A stretch of 64,000 bases of DNA from positions 42,433 through 106,432 of the forward strand of contig NZ_PKUS01000022.1 of the NCBI RefSeq assembly GCF_002866825.1, in the 5' to 3' direction. The position numbers were made by a program, and so were the translations under genes. Source of the stretch: Pseudohalioglobus lutimaris. GTDB lineage: Bacteria > Pseudomonadota > Gammaproteobacteria > Pseudomonadales > Halieaceae. The notes under the pieces are model-generated. The model had not been told where the DNA came from. It made no database searches and saw only the letters and a list, made by a program, of their open reading frames with translations. Below, in pieces: positions 48,812 to 56,056 of the stretch. Position 1 is the first letter of the stretch; the number at the start of each line of letters is the position of its first letter.

Positions 48812-49039
48812 TTAATCCAGGCTTTCCATAAACTCTTCGAGGCTATACTCCACAAAGCCGCTCTGCTCGCCTTCAATCAGGGCGGCGCGCAGTCGCTGTA
48901 CCCGCGATTCATGCTCTTCCAAAAGCCGCAATCCGGCCCGAACGACTTCGCTGGCGCTTCCATAGCGGCCGTCTTCGACCTGCTCTGCTATGAAGGTCTC
49001 AAAATGGTTTCCGATCGTTACGCTAGTATTTCGAGGCAT
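48812..49039 (-). CDS. parD: ParD-family antitoxin
   Basis: 75 aa from ATG 49039 (AGGG ribosome site): [45 protein letters not shown], a ribbon-helix-helix N-terminus and an acidic, toxin-binding C-terminus ([20 protein letters not shown]). Expected to repress its own promoter. Confidence 0.92.
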   Translation of the reverse strand: MPRNTSVTIGNHFETFIAEQVEDGRYGSASEVVRAGLRLLEEHESRVQRLRAALIEGEQSGFVEYSLEEFMESLD

Positions 49040-49083
49040 GGTTATCACCCTGTATTACATATTGGTACATCGTGCCCCGCTCC

Positions 49084-49148
49084 CCTTAACAAGTCAAGGC
49101 AGCAAGGGCGCCTCGCGCCGGGACAGCCTAACGGCCGCCCCGTTAATG
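49084..49148 (+). repeat. attC 5 (truncated)
   Basis: R'' CCTTAAC and the outer left arm are of the main family, but after CCGCCCC the sequence passes directly to GTTAATG at 49142. The L' arm (TGCTTGAAGC in sister sites) is missing. Confidence 0.8.
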
Positions 49149-49193
49149 GCTACCCACTTGCCATGCAATCTATAATGGTATATTTTTTATACC

Positions 49194-49457
49194 ATGCATA
49201 AGGTCCAGTATGACCCAAAGAAAAGCCTCTCAAATCTCAAGAAACATGGGATAGATTTTAAGCAGGCTCAAATCCTTTGGGATGACCCCAACCTACTGGA
49301 AGTGAACGCAAGATCTGATGATGAGCCGAGGTCATTGATAATCGCTCGTCTCAATGAAAATTATTGGTCTGCCGTTGTTACTTACCGAGATGACGAAATT
49401 CGAATTATCTCGGTCAGGCGATCGCGTGCAGCCGAGGTGGAGCTTTATGAAAGCTAA
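49194..49457 (+). CDS. brnT: BrnT family toxin
   Basis: 87 aa: VQYDPKKSLSNLKKHGIDFKQAQILWDDPNLLEVNA ... WSAVVTYRDDEIRIISVRRSRAAEVELYE, the canonical BrnT fold (RelE-like ribonuclease). Overlaps brnA by 11 nt. A -10-like TATAATGG near 49170 lies between attC 5 and the start, so the pair may carry its own promoter. Confidence 0.93.
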   Translation: MHKVQYDPKKSLSNLKKHGIDFKQAQILWDDPNLLEVNARSDDEPRSLIIARLNENYWSAVVTYRDDEIRIISVRRSRAAEVELYES

Positions 49458-49683
49458 AGATTTCGACAAGAAATTCGACCAAGGAAAAGACGATATTATC
49501 GAAGACCTTGATCTGTCTACTGCAAAGCGACCGAATCAGACGCCTAGGAGAGTTAATGTAGATTTTCCTGAATGGATGATTGTGTCTCTCGACAAGGAAG
49601 CTGCCAGGCTCGGCGTTACGCGCCAGTCTATTATCAAAGTTTGGTTGGCAGAACGTCTTGAACGCCCCGCCCTTAACAAGTAA
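49447..49683 (+). CDS. brnA: BrnA family antitoxin
   Basis: 78 aa with the C-terminal ribbon-helix-helix RRVNVDFPEWMIVSLDKEAARLGVTRQSIIKVWLAERLE. Its last codons and stop (AAC AAG TAA) are read from the attC 6 R'' region. Confidence 0.92.
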   Translation: MKAKDFDKKFDQGKDDIIEDLDLSTAKRPNQTPRRVNVDFPEWMIVSLDKEAARLGVTRQSIIKVWLAERLERPALNK

Positions 49684-49725
49684 AGGCTAGGGACGGTTTC
49701 ACCGCCGCAGCTTTAGGCGTTATGT
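49671..49725 (+). repeat. attC 6
   Basis: R'' CCTTAAC, R' GTTATGT at 49719. 55 bp; arms TAAAGGCT and AGCTTTA pair with one bulged G, inner CGGTTTCACCG. Confidence 0.9.
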
Positions 49726-49749
49726 GACCGACTGCTAGAAGAGACACGA

Positions 49750-49950
49750 ATGTTAGAAATTGTGGCTGGGCTAATCCACGTATTACTTATTCCAGGTCTT
49801 TTTCTGGGCCTCTTGGTCGGTGGACTTCTGGGTTGGTCTTACTGCTTCTTCTTAGCGCCACAGATAGATATCCTCATAGTATTGGAATCGTCCCTTGCCG
49901 GCGGAATTTTGGGGACAATAGTTCAGTACACCATATTCAAGAGAGACTAG
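49750..49950 (+). CDS. small membrane protein
   Basis: 66 aa, hydrophobic throughout (LIHVLLIPGLFLGLLVGGLLGWSYCFFLAPQ and LESSLAGGILGTIVQYTIF), two predicted helices. Not recognised. Confidence 0.75.
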   Translation: MLEIVAGLIHVLLIPGLFLGLLVGGLLGWSYCFFLAPQIDILIVLESSLAGGILGTIVQYTIFKRD

Positions 49951-49972
49951 CGCATGATTAAGGCTATCCGCC

Positions 49973-50039
49973 ACATAACAAGTCAGGGCTGCAAGGTGCA
50001 TTCGGCGCAGGACGCGCGCCTCAGCCTTGGGCGTTATGC
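49973..50039 (+). repeat. attC 7
   Basis: R'' ACATAAC, R' GTTATGC at 50033. 67 bp; arms CAGGGCTG and CAGCCTTG pair. Confidence 0.88.
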
Positions 50040-50086
50040 AGTCTAAGTATTGATATACTAAATATGATATATATACGATTTAATAT

Positions 50087-50371
50087 ATGTGGTCGATATT
50101 TGAACATCGGCGACTGGATAAGCAGTTGGCCAAGGCGCCAATCGAGGTCCAGAAGCGCTACGAGAAATGGAAGGATGTGGTAGAGATTTCCGGTCCTGCT
50201 GGGCTGAAGCTCGTCCGCGGCTTTCGAGACGAGGCGCTTCGAGGCGATTGGAAAGGCTATCGTTCTTCACGTCTTAATCAACAGTATCGGGTGATTTATC
50301 AGACTGAAGGAGATCGACTCAAAGTTTATGTACTAGAGGTCACTCCTCACGACTATAGGAGGAAATCCTAA
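50087..50371 (+). CDS. RelE/HigB-like toxin
   Basis: 94 aa: MWSIFEHRRLDKQLAKAPIEVQKRYEKWKDVVE ... RGFRDEALRGDWKGYRSSRLNQQYRVIYQTEGDRLKVYVLEVTPHDYRR, a RelE-superfamily mRNA interferase. Toxin-first order and an HTH antitoxin fit HigBA. The AT-rich leader 50041-50086 (TATATATACG..TTAATATATG) probably holds its promoter. It overlaps the antitoxin by 1 nt. Confidence 0.9.
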   Translation: MWSIFEHRRLDKQLAKAPIEVQKRYEKWKDVVEISGPAGLKLVRGFRDEALRGDWKGYRSSRLNQQYRVIYQTEGDRLKVYVLEVTPHDYRRKS

Positions 50372-50631
50372 TGAGCGAATTCAGAAAAGCAAAATCCCGC
50401 GTCCGGATATCTCCCGGAGAATCCGTTCGCATTATGCGTGAGCTACAAGAGCTCAGCCAGAATCAACTAGCGGAAGCGGCTGGTATTCCCCAATCTACAA
50501 TCTCTGCCATCGAACGAGAGCGAGTAAATCTTGGGGTGGAGCGTGCAAAGGTTCTGGCCAGAGCGCTAAAGTGCCACCCAGCAGTGCTTGTATTTCCTGG
50601 TTGGGATGTCAGTGCTGAATCCGCAGCATAA
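50371..50631 (+). CDS. Xre/HigA-like antitoxin
   Basis: 86 aa with a Cro/C1 helix-turn-helix: MRELQELSQNQLAEAAGIPQSTISAIERERVNLGVERAKVLARAL. Start overlaps the toxin stop (taATG). The stop TAA is within attC 8 R''. Confidence 0.92.
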   Translation: MSEFRKAKSRVRISPGESVRIMRELQELSQNQLAEAAGIPQSTISAIERERVNLGVERAKVLARALKCHPAVLVFPGWDVSAESAA

Positions 50632-50700
50632 CAAGCCAAAGAAGCAATGGCGCGTCGCGCCGGGACAGACTTACGCTTGCCCCTGCTTGAAGCGTTAGGT
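50626..50700 (+). repeat. attC 8
   Basis: R'' GCATAAC, R' GTTAGGT at 50694. 75 bp, main family (inner GCGCGTCGCGC, CCCTGCTTGAAGC). Confidence 0.93.
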
Positions 50701-50709
50701 ACTTTAGAC

Positions 50710-51030
50710 ATGGTTCTAGAAATTTCGTCTCTAGCGTTTTTTGGGTCAGTTTTTGCTGCTGGCATTTACGCTTGGTGGGGTGGCAAATCCATAGCGGGAC
50801 TTCTAATGGCAATTGGTACCCTACCAGCGCTACTGGGGCCCTATCTTTTGCTTCTGTTACCCCATGGAGGCTTATCTGAGACGAGGGACGGTTTTTTTCA
50901 GGCTTCCGAATCTTATATGTTCGTCGCGCGAGCGATAAGTTATGTCTCGCAAACTGGTGCCGTTCTGTCTGGTTTTGCAATAATGTACTTAGTCTGGAGG
51001 TACGTGCAACTTGTGCAGAATCGCACCTAG
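50710..51030 (+). CDS. membrane protein, unknown
   Basis: 106 aa, about three hydrophobic helices (ISSLAFFGSVFAAGIYAWW, AGLLMAIGTLPALLGPYLLLLLP, ISYVSQTGAVLSGFAIMYLVW). Start at 50710, 10 nt after the attC. Not recognised. Confidence 0.75.
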   Translation: MVLEISSLAFFGSVFAAGIYAWWGGKSIAGLLMAIGTLPALLGPYLLLLLPHGGLSETRDGFFQASESYMFVARAISYVSQTGAVLSGFAIMYLVWRYVQLVQNRT

Positions 51031-51085
51031 CAGTTACAAGAAATTGGGGCCGCCGTACCAGCGGCCCATGTTGTAGGCGTTAAGT
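51031..51085 (+). repeat. attC 9
   Basis: R'' variant CAGTTAC, R' GTTAAGT at 51079. 55 bp; inner GGGCCGC and GCGGCCC pair. Belongs to a second, shorter attC family with attC 10 and 14. Confidence 0.85.
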
Positions 51086-51130
51086 GTTCACAGATCGACA
51101 AAAGAAAGAGGACCACCTTTGCAGCCTTGA

Positions 51131-51298
51131 ATGATGCACGTTCTTCTAGCTTGTGTTGCGGAAATAGGCGCTCTTCTAGCTCTAGCATTTGGAGTGGACA
51201 TTAAAGCTCTAGCCGACAAAATCGGCACGATAGCCATAATTGTTCTAGTTGTGCTTGTCGTCGTGGAATATCTCAGGCGAAGGAGGAAATTCAAATGA
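51131..51298 (+). CDS. 55-aa membrane peptide
   Basis: ATG at 51131: MMHVLLACVAEIGALLALAFG, then VDIKALADKIGTIAIIVLVV and a basic end EYLRRRRKFK. Two short hydrophobic segments with positive C-terminus suggest an inner-membrane microprotein. It is the only sensible product of this roughly 300-bp cassette; the opposite-strand frame lacks a start signal and composition. Confidence 0.65.
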   Translation: MMHVLLACVAEIGALLALAFGVDIKALADKIGTIAIIVLVVLVVVEYLRRRRKFK

Positions 51299-51325
51299 AA
51301 TCAGGCTCTATTCATGACTCAGACT

Positions 51326-51386
51326 ACTTAACAGGTACAAGTAATTGGGACCGGTGTACCGCGGGCCCATGTTGTACGCCTTATGG
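51326..51386 (+). repeat. attC 10
   Basis: R'' ACTTAAC; R' reads CTTATGG at 51380, i.e. the core G is C. 61 bp, second family (CATGTTGT arm). Confidence 0.75.
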
Positions 51387-51412
51387 CACATTGCCGCAAG
51401 GTGGATGCAAGT

Positions 51413-51718
51413 ATGTTTAGAGGTCAGGGTCCTGGAAAGCCCCAGGTGAAGTCTTTGCTTGGCGCGTTGACCGTTGTGGTTTTGGTCATGCTCGGGTCAC
51501 TGGCATCCCCTGTGTTCGGTTATTTTTTCGCTTTGTCAGCGCTCGTGATGATCATCGTCGCAATGCACATGGAGTCTATTTGGCCAACACAATCGAGAAG
51601 GGAAAACTCGTTGGTATTCTCATTATTCTGGGGGCTAGTAATAGGAGCGATTGTACCTTTTCTCGTGACGACCTTTCTCGATGGTGGAATATCGGCAGCC
51701 TATGAAATTTTCACCTGA
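51413..51718 (+). CDS. membrane protein, unknown
   Basis: 101 aa from ATG 51413 (GGTGGA upstream); an ATG at 51383 inside the attC is the alternative. Three hydrophobic stretches (LLGALTVVVLVMLGSLASPVFGYFFALSALVMIIVAM, VFSLFWGLVIGAIVPFLVTTF). Not recognised. Confidence 0.7.
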   Translation: MFRGQGPGKPQVKSLLGALTVVVLVMLGSLASPVFGYFFALSALVMIIVAMHMESIWPTQSRRENSLVFSLFWGLVIGAIVPFLVTTFLDGGISAAYEIFT

Positions 51719-51721
51719 CAG

Positions 51722-51812
51722 CTATAACAAGGCGGTCAATCGGACGCCAAAAGCGTACCGCTTTTGGTTTCCTCCACTGGCGCTTCGGCACCGGTTACCA
51801 TCAGCGTTAGGT
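51722..51812 (+). repeat. attC 11
   Basis: R'' CTATAAC, R' GTTAGGT at 51806. 91 bp; inner CCAAAAGCG/CGCTTTTGG palindrome. Confidence 0.82.
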
Positions 51813-51818
51813 TTCTAG

Positions 51819-52307
51819 GTGACTAATTTTAAAATTAGAAACGTTTCTCAGAATGACTTTAAACGAATTGTTGAACTGAATTCTAGTGAAGTCGAAAATA
51901 CCAGTGAGATGGATCTAGAAAAAGTCACTGATCTCGACGCTTTGGCTGTTTATCACAAAGCCATAGTTATTGATGGTGAAGTCGAGGGGTTTCTGCTAGC
52001 AATCCCATCTGGCAGAAACTACGTCAATGAAAACTATTCTTGGTTCAGTTCTAGATATGAGCAGTTTCATTACATAGATAGGATTGTTGTCAGCAGTAGC
52101 TGCTACGGTAAAGGTTTAGGTTCTGCGCTATATTCAGACTTATTCTCTTTCTCGAAATCGCGTGTTAATACTATTGCGTGCGAGTATAACTTAGAGCCAC
52201 TAAACACAGCGTCCAAGGCATTGCATTTAAAATATGGGTTTACAGAAGTCGGGCGCCATTTTGTTAGTAATGAGAAATTGGTTTCTCTGCAGGTGAAAGA
52301 AACCTGA
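51819..52307 (+). CDS. GNAT-family N-acetyltransferase
   Basis: 162 aa, GTG start 6 nt after the attC. FKIRNVSQNDFKRIVELN at the N-terminus, IVVSSSCYGKGLGSALYSDLFSFSKSR is the acetyl-CoA loop (Q/RxxGxG/A type), NTASKALHLKYGFTEVGRHFV the C-terminal GNAT motif. Substrate unknown. The TGA stop lies in attC 12. Confidence 0.88.
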   Translation: MTNFKIRNVSQNDFKRIVELNSSEVENTSEMDLEKVTDLDALAVYHKAIVIDGEVEGFLLAIPSGRNYVNENYSWFSSRYEQFHYIDRIVVSSSCYGKGLGSALYSDLFSFSKSRVNTIACEYNLEPLNTASKALHLKYGFTEVGRHFVSNEKLVSLQVKET

Positions 52308-52375
52308 CAAGCGCATCAACCTGGAACGCCATTCCGCTGGTCGCTCCCTGTCGTCCGGTTACGCGGACGTTAGGT
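52302..52375 (+). repeat. attC 12
   Basis: R'' ACCTGAC (AAC changed to GAC), R' GTTAGGT at 52369. 74 bp. Confidence 0.72.
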
Positions 52376-52410
52376 TCGCATTTAGCACCTCAGGCCGGAG
52401 TAGCTACACG

Positions 52411-52746
52411 ATGATTGAAGTAAGGATTCTGTTGACTGTATCAACTATCGCGATTTACACGCTTACTGTAATCGCAATAGTCGCACATGGTTGGAACTGG
52501 CCTCTTATCGCTATCAATGATCTACTTGCTCTGAACTGGCGATCGCAGTTTGATTTTGATTTCATCATCCATCTGTTGCTTCTGGGCTCTTGGGTCGTTT
52601 GGCGTGAGGGGGGGAATTCAAGAGCGTATTTGTTTGGGTTTCTGAGTGTCGTTATGGGTGGAATGTTCAGCTTTCCATATATTATCTACGCCACGTTTCA
52701 AGCTAGTGGTAAACCTCGAGAATTGCTACTGGGTGTTCATGGATAG
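52411..52746 (+). CDS. membrane protein, unknown
   Basis: 111 aa with three hydrophobic helices (ILLTVSTIAIYTLTVIAIVAHGW, FIIHLLLLGSWVVW, AYLFGFLSVVMGGMFSFPYIIYATF). Layout resembles small DUF-type four-helix membrane proteins; not recognised. Confidence 0.75.
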   Translation: MIEVRILLTVSTIAIYTLTVIAIVAHGWNWPLIAINDLLALNWRSQFDFDFIIHLLLLGSWVVWREGGNSRAYLFGFLSVVMGGMFSFPYIIYATFQASGKPRELLLGVHG

Positions 52747-52752
52747 CGGCAA

Positions 52753-52830
52753 ACCTGACAAAATGGCTAGTTCCACTCTTCTCGGTCGTCGGACTGCGCT
52801 ACCGCACAGTCGTTTACCAAGGCGTTAATG
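52753..52830 (+). repeat. attC 13
   Basis: R'' ACCTGAC, R' GTTAATG at 52824. 78 bp; shares the unusual GAC R'' with attC 12. Confidence 0.7.
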
Positions 52831-53023
52831 GGCACTACAACGACTATGTATGCATGGAAATCTACAGATCCGCTGTGGAAAAATGTGATTTCTGCGAATC
52901 TGCTCCATTGTCATAATTACCAGGGCGCTGCTTATAACCACAAAACGTTTCCGCGGAAACGCGGCGCACCCTTTTTGGCCGTCGCGTTGTCGGCAATGCC
53001 TCGCCGTCTCCGACATCGCGCTC
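52831..53023. other. cassette without a convincing gene
   Basis: An ATG inside the attC 13 core (52828) opens a frame to 53082, but it runs through attC 14 and its composition is poor; an opposite-strand frame 52825-53016 is equally weak. It holds the palindrome GTTTCCGCGGAAAC near 52945, a block that recurs at about 61205. Confidence 0.5.
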
Positions 53024-53084
53024 CATTAACCAGTAGGAACAATCGGGATCGCCGTAGCGGCGGCCCGTGTTGTAAGCGTTGAAT
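53024..53084 (+). repeat. attC 14
   Basis: R'' CATTAAC, R' GTTGAAT at 53078. 61 bp, second family (CGCCG-TAG-CGGCG, GTGTTGTAAGC). Confidence 0.85.
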
Positions 53085-53415
53085 GTCTAAGTTGAGCACT
53101 GTGCCTACTGCTAAAGAAAGGGAGGAGTTGGGGAAGCTACCCAGAGCGAAGCGTATCCACTTCATACTCCTGGTCGTACTGATCTGTATCGCAAGCCTTG
53201 CGTTTCTCTTTCCCAACGATATTCCGCCGTTAGCGATGGCCCTTGTCGGCGTGAGTACCTGTATTGTTGGCGTGTCCGCGATGAGCTTGCAGTATTTTCA
53301 GCGATGCCCTCGCTGCAGCACCCGCATGTCTAGAGGGCAGGCGGTTTGCGCAAGTTGTGGTCTAGAATACTATGCACCCGAAACGAGTAAGCAAGAAAAG
53401 GGGTTGGGCATGTGA
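53083..53415 (+). CDS. membrane protein with a zinc-ribbon tail
   Basis: 110 aa. The ATG overlaps the attC 14 core. A basic N-terminus, two hydrophobic helices (IHFILLVVLICIASLAFLF, LAMALVGVSTCIVGVSAMSL), then CPRCSTRMSRGQAVCASCGL, a four-cysteine zinc ribbon. Function unknown. Confidence 0.78.
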   Translation: MSKLSTVPTAKEREELGKLPRAKRIHFILLVVLICIASLAFLFPNDIPPLAMALVGVSTCIVGVSAMSLQYFQRCPRCSTRMSRGQAVCASCGLEYYAPETSKQEKGLGM

Positions 53416-53418
53416 GCC

Positions 53419-53494
53419 ACTTAACAAGTCAAGCCGGTACAGCGCCTTCTTCGCAGGACGCGCTTACAGCGCGCCTCTGCTTGAAGCGTTATGT
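53419..53494 (+). repeat. attC 15
   Basis: R'' ACTTAAC, R' GTTATGT at 53488. 76 bp, main family. Confidence 0.92.
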
Positions 53495-53497
53495 GGC

Positions 53498-53848
53498 ATG
53501 ACGCGGACTCATTACAAGATGCTTGAAGCGCTTGAAAGAGATCTTGTCTCTCCTGAAATAAGAAATGACCGAGCGCGAATGACTGAGCTGCTCGCTGATG
53601 ATTTCGAAGAGTACGGAAGCTCGGGCAGAGTATTCTACAAATCTGATGTTCTCTCTGCTCCAGATTTTGGAGCAGCCTATGATCTATCCGACTTCACCTT
53701 TACAGATCTTGCCGAGGGAGTGGTTTTAGTAAAGTATAAGGCTGTTGTTTCTAATCAGGAGAGTCTACGGAGCTCTATCTGGGTGAAGGCCAGCAGCTCG
53801 TGGCAGCTTTTACACCACCAGGCAACTGTGGTTCCAAGTGCCACTTAG
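53498..53848 (+). CDS. DUF4440/SnoaL-like protein
   Basis: 116 aa from ATG 53498, 4 nt after the attC. LEALERDLVSPEIRNDRARMTELLADDFEEYGSSGRVFYKSDVL ... SIWVKASSSWQLLHHQATVV matches the NTF2-like DUF4440 pattern (helix-helix, DDFxEyGssG, W..xHHQ). A small ligand-binding or enzyme fold; role unknown. Confidence 0.83.
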   Translation: MTRTHYKMLEALERDLVSPEIRNDRARMTELLADDFEEYGSSGRVFYKSDVLSAPDFGAAYDLSDFTFTDLAEGVVLVKYKAVVSNQESLRSSIWVKASSSWQLLHHQATVVPSAT

Positions 53849-53923
53849 CAAGCCGTGGCAGTGCGGGCGCTCCGCGTGTAGGACTCAGCACTACGTGCCT
53901 CGCCTCTGCGCTAGGCGATAGGT
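53843..53923 (+). repeat. attC 16 (degenerate cores)
   Basis: R'' ACTTAGC and R' GATAGGT both deviate (AAC to AGC, GTT to GAT). 81 bp. Confidence 0.65.
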
Positions 53924-53931
53924 GAAAAGGT

Positions 53932-54336
53932 GTGTCGAAAGAATCGCTACTAATATTTCTGGCCGATGCGATTTTAATCGTACACTTTTTTATTGTCCTT
54001 TTCGTGGTTTTTGGGCTGGTAGCTATTTATTTAGGGTATTTTTTAGAGTGGAACTGGGTTAGAAATCGAGTCTTCCGAATACTCCACTTAGTTTCAATCG
54101 GTATTGTTGTTGTTCAGTCATGGGTTGGGGTTATTTGTCCTTTAACGGTTTGGGAAATGAAGTTAAGAGCTGAAGCTGAGGCAGAAACATATTCGGGTTC
54201 GCTTATTCAGCATTGGTTGCAAAGCTTGCTTTACTATAGTGCTCCGGAATGGGTTTTCATTGTATTGTATACAGGCTTTGGTAGTTTGGTTGTGGCTAGT
54301 TGGTTTGTAGTGCGTCCCAAAATTCGTACGAGGTGA
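53932..54336 (+). CDS. DUF2784 family membrane protein
   Basis: 134 aa, GTG start. LADAILIVHFFIVLFVVFGLV, FRILHLVSIGIVVVQSWVGVICPLTVWEMKLR, YSGSLIQHWLQSLLYYSAPEWVFIVLYTGFGSLVVASWF are the hallmarks of DUF2784, a four-helix inner-membrane family of unknown function commonly chromosomal. Very AT-rich codon use compared with the flanks. Confidence 0.88.
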   Translation: MSKESLLIFLADAILIVHFFIVLFVVFGLVAIYLGYFLEWNWVRNRVFRILHLVSIGIVVVQSWVGVICPLTVWEMKLRAEAEAETYSGSLIQHWLQSLLYYSAPEWVFIVLYTGFGSLVVASWFVVRPKIRTR

Positions 54337-54348
54337 TATGCATCAATC

Positions 54349-54446
54349 ACATAGAAAGCAGTTGCACTGGACTCCACAAACCGCCGCTTTTTGCTTGTGC
54401 AAGAAAAAAGTGCCAATTTTCTCCGCCAGTGAGCTGGGCGTTAGGT
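54349..54446 (+). repeat. attC 17
   Basis: R' GTTAGGT at 54440 is clear; R'' is ACATAGA (decayed). CACTGG and CCAGTG arms pair. 98 bp. Confidence 0.62.
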
Positions 54447-54456
54447 GTAATCAATT

Positions 54457-54945
54457 ATGGCAAACGAACCATCTGACCTGAAACCCGAGAGCTGGCATCG
54501 GTACTTTGCGATTGAAAGCAACAATCTTGCCTGGGGTCTGGTGTCTAACCCCTCAAGAACACCGGACGAAACGGTAAGAATGGTCGATGCAGCACATGCT
54601 GCCTCATTTCATTGGGGCGTTGTGGGTAATGAACTCAACTTCATGCGAGCCAAAACTCTACTGGCCGAAGTACATGCACTGGCAGGTTCCGGACGGCTAG
54701 CGCTTGGGCTCGCCGAAGAGATACGTGAGTATTTCCTCGCCCGCCCGACGGAAGATTGGGAACTCGCGTTCGTGCATACGGTTCATGCACATGCTTCGTA
54801 TGTTGCCGGGGAATCAGAAAAGCATCACGCTAGCTATCGAACTGCCGAACAAGCGATAGACAATATCTCCGATGAAGAAGACAGACGAATCGTCCTTGGA
54901 ACGTTTGATCAAGTACCGAAACCCGGAGGGGTCGATGGCGCTTAA
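54457..54945 (+). CDS. hypothetical cassette protein
   Basis: 162 aa, mainly helical. ESWHRYFAIESNNLAWGLVS, ALAGSGRLALGLAEEIREYFLARPTEDWELAFVHTVHAHASYVAG and the acidic DNISDEEDRRIVLGTFDQVPKP. The helix spacing suggests a short TPR-like array; not otherwise recognised. Confidence 0.75.
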   Translation: MANEPSDLKPESWHRYFAIESNNLAWGLVSNPSRTPDETVRMVDAAHAASFHWGVVGNELNFMRAKTLLAEVHALAGSGRLALGLAEEIREYFLARPTEDWELAFVHTVHAHASYVAGESEKHHASYRTAEQAIDNISDEEDRRIVLGTFDQVPKPGGVDGA

Positions 54946-55033
54946 CAGGAGGTGTAGCGAGCCCTACCTGTCTCTTTTCTGAGTGCGCAGAAAAGCCGTC
55001 AGCCACGGTCGGACGCTTAACGCGGCGTTAATT
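54940..55033 (+). repeat. attC 18
   Basis: R'' GCTTAAC, R' GTTAATT at 55027. 94 bp; inner TCTTTTCTGAGTGCGCAGAAAAG palindromic. Confidence 0.78.
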
Positions 55034-55074
55034 TTTTTTAGCAACGGTGCTATTTGAATATTTGGGGGAATACT

Positions 55075-55533
55075 ATGTACAAAAAGGGAAGGTGCCTTTG
55101 TGGAAAGGTAACGTATCAACTAGAAAAATCACCTCTTTTCGTTCAAGCCTGCCATTGCTCACTTTGTCAGCGCATCACGGGAACAGCATTCAATTTAATA
55201 ATGGTTATTGAAGATAAGGAATTTACGATTTTATCTGGAGATATAACAACTTTCGAATTTAAAGGTGGCAGTGGCGCACTATACGATATTTATTCATGCA
55301 GGTGTTGCGGCAACGGGTTGTGGGGAAAACCAAGAGAGTCAGTCAAAGATATTACTTTTGTCCGGTCTGGAACGCTGGAAATTACCAAAGACATAAGGCC
55401 GCTCGCACATATATTTACTGAGTTCAAACAAGACTGGGTTTTGTTACCAGAAGATACCCCTCAGTTTGAAGGCATGTATGATCTTGAAAGTACGTGGCCA
55501 GCAGAGAGCAGGAAGAGGCTAGAAGCGACATAA
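55075..55533 (+). CDS. GFA family protein (first of two)
   Basis: 152 aa from ATG 55075 (GGGGGA upstream). Zinc cysteines in RCLCGKVTYQLE, CHCSLCQRITGTAFN and CRCCGNGLWG match the glutathione-dependent formaldehyde-activating/CENP-V fold. Substrate unknown; most members are not proven formaldehyde enzymes. The stop overlaps attC 19. Confidence 0.9.
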   Translation: MYKKGRCLCGKVTYQLEKSPLFVQACHCSLCQRITGTAFNLIMVIEDKEFTILSGDITTFEFKGGSGALYDIYSCRCCGNGLWGKPRESVKDITFVRSGTLEITKDIRPLAHIFTEFKQDWVLLPEDTPQFEGMYDLESTWPAESRKRLEAT

Positions 55534-55609
55534 CAGTTAGTGTAGTTTATGCCTGTCATCTCCGGTGTTCGGCCTCTACTCACAGCCATTACCGAAAAAG
55601 GCGTTATCT
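55528..55609 (+). repeat. attC 19
   Basis: R'' ACATAAC, R' GTTATCT at 55603. 82 bp. Confidence 0.78.
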
Positions 55610-55645
55610 GTGCGTCACCTACATGCCACAGAATAAGGGAGTTTG

Positions 55646-56047
55646 ATGACTGATTACTTTGGATCTTGTTTGTGTGGCACTGCGAAGTTTGAGGTGCAAG
55701 GGGAGTTCGACAGCTTTTACCTGTGTCACTGTCAGCATTGCCAAAAAGATACCGGGTCTGCTCATGCGGCTAACTTATTTTCGCAGTCAGCTAGATTGAC
55801 CTGGTTGGCGGGTGCCGATTCTGTGACCACCTTTACGCTTCCAGGTACTCGCCATAGAAAAAGTTTCTGTAAGTTTTGTGGTTCAGCATTGCCAGGCACT
55901 CATAGCGCAGGTCTGCTCGTTATTCCCGCAGGGTGTTTGGACACGGAATTCTCTATGTTGCCAACAGCTCACATCTTTACATCTAGCAAAGCTTGTTGGG
56001 ATAGAGAGTTAGGGGTATTGCCAGAGTTCGAGGGTTTGCCGGATTGA
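55646..56047 (+). CDS. GFA family protein (second of two)
   Basis: 133 aa. GSCLCGTAKFEVQGEFDSFYLCHCQHCQKDTGSAHAANLF, FCKFCGSALPG and the zinc pattern of GFA proteins. Only distantly similar to its neighbour, so the two cassettes are probably separate acquisitions rather than a fresh duplication. Confidence 0.9.
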   Translation: MTDYFGSCLCGTAKFEVQGEFDSFYLCHCQHCQKDTGSAHAANLFSQSARLTWLAGADSVTTFTLPGTRHRKSFCKFCGSALPGTHSAGLLVIPAGCLDTEFSMLPTAHIFTSSKACWDRELGVLPEFEGLPD

Positions 56048-56056
56048 GATACCATC

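Noticed and set aside
51088..51294. Opposite-strand frame of 68 aa
   Set aside because: The + strand 55-aa membrane peptide in the same place has a better start and composition.
52828..53082. 84-aa protein starting in attC 13
   Set aside because: It runs through attC 14, has no ribosome site, and an Arg/Ser-rich end typical of non-coding DNA.
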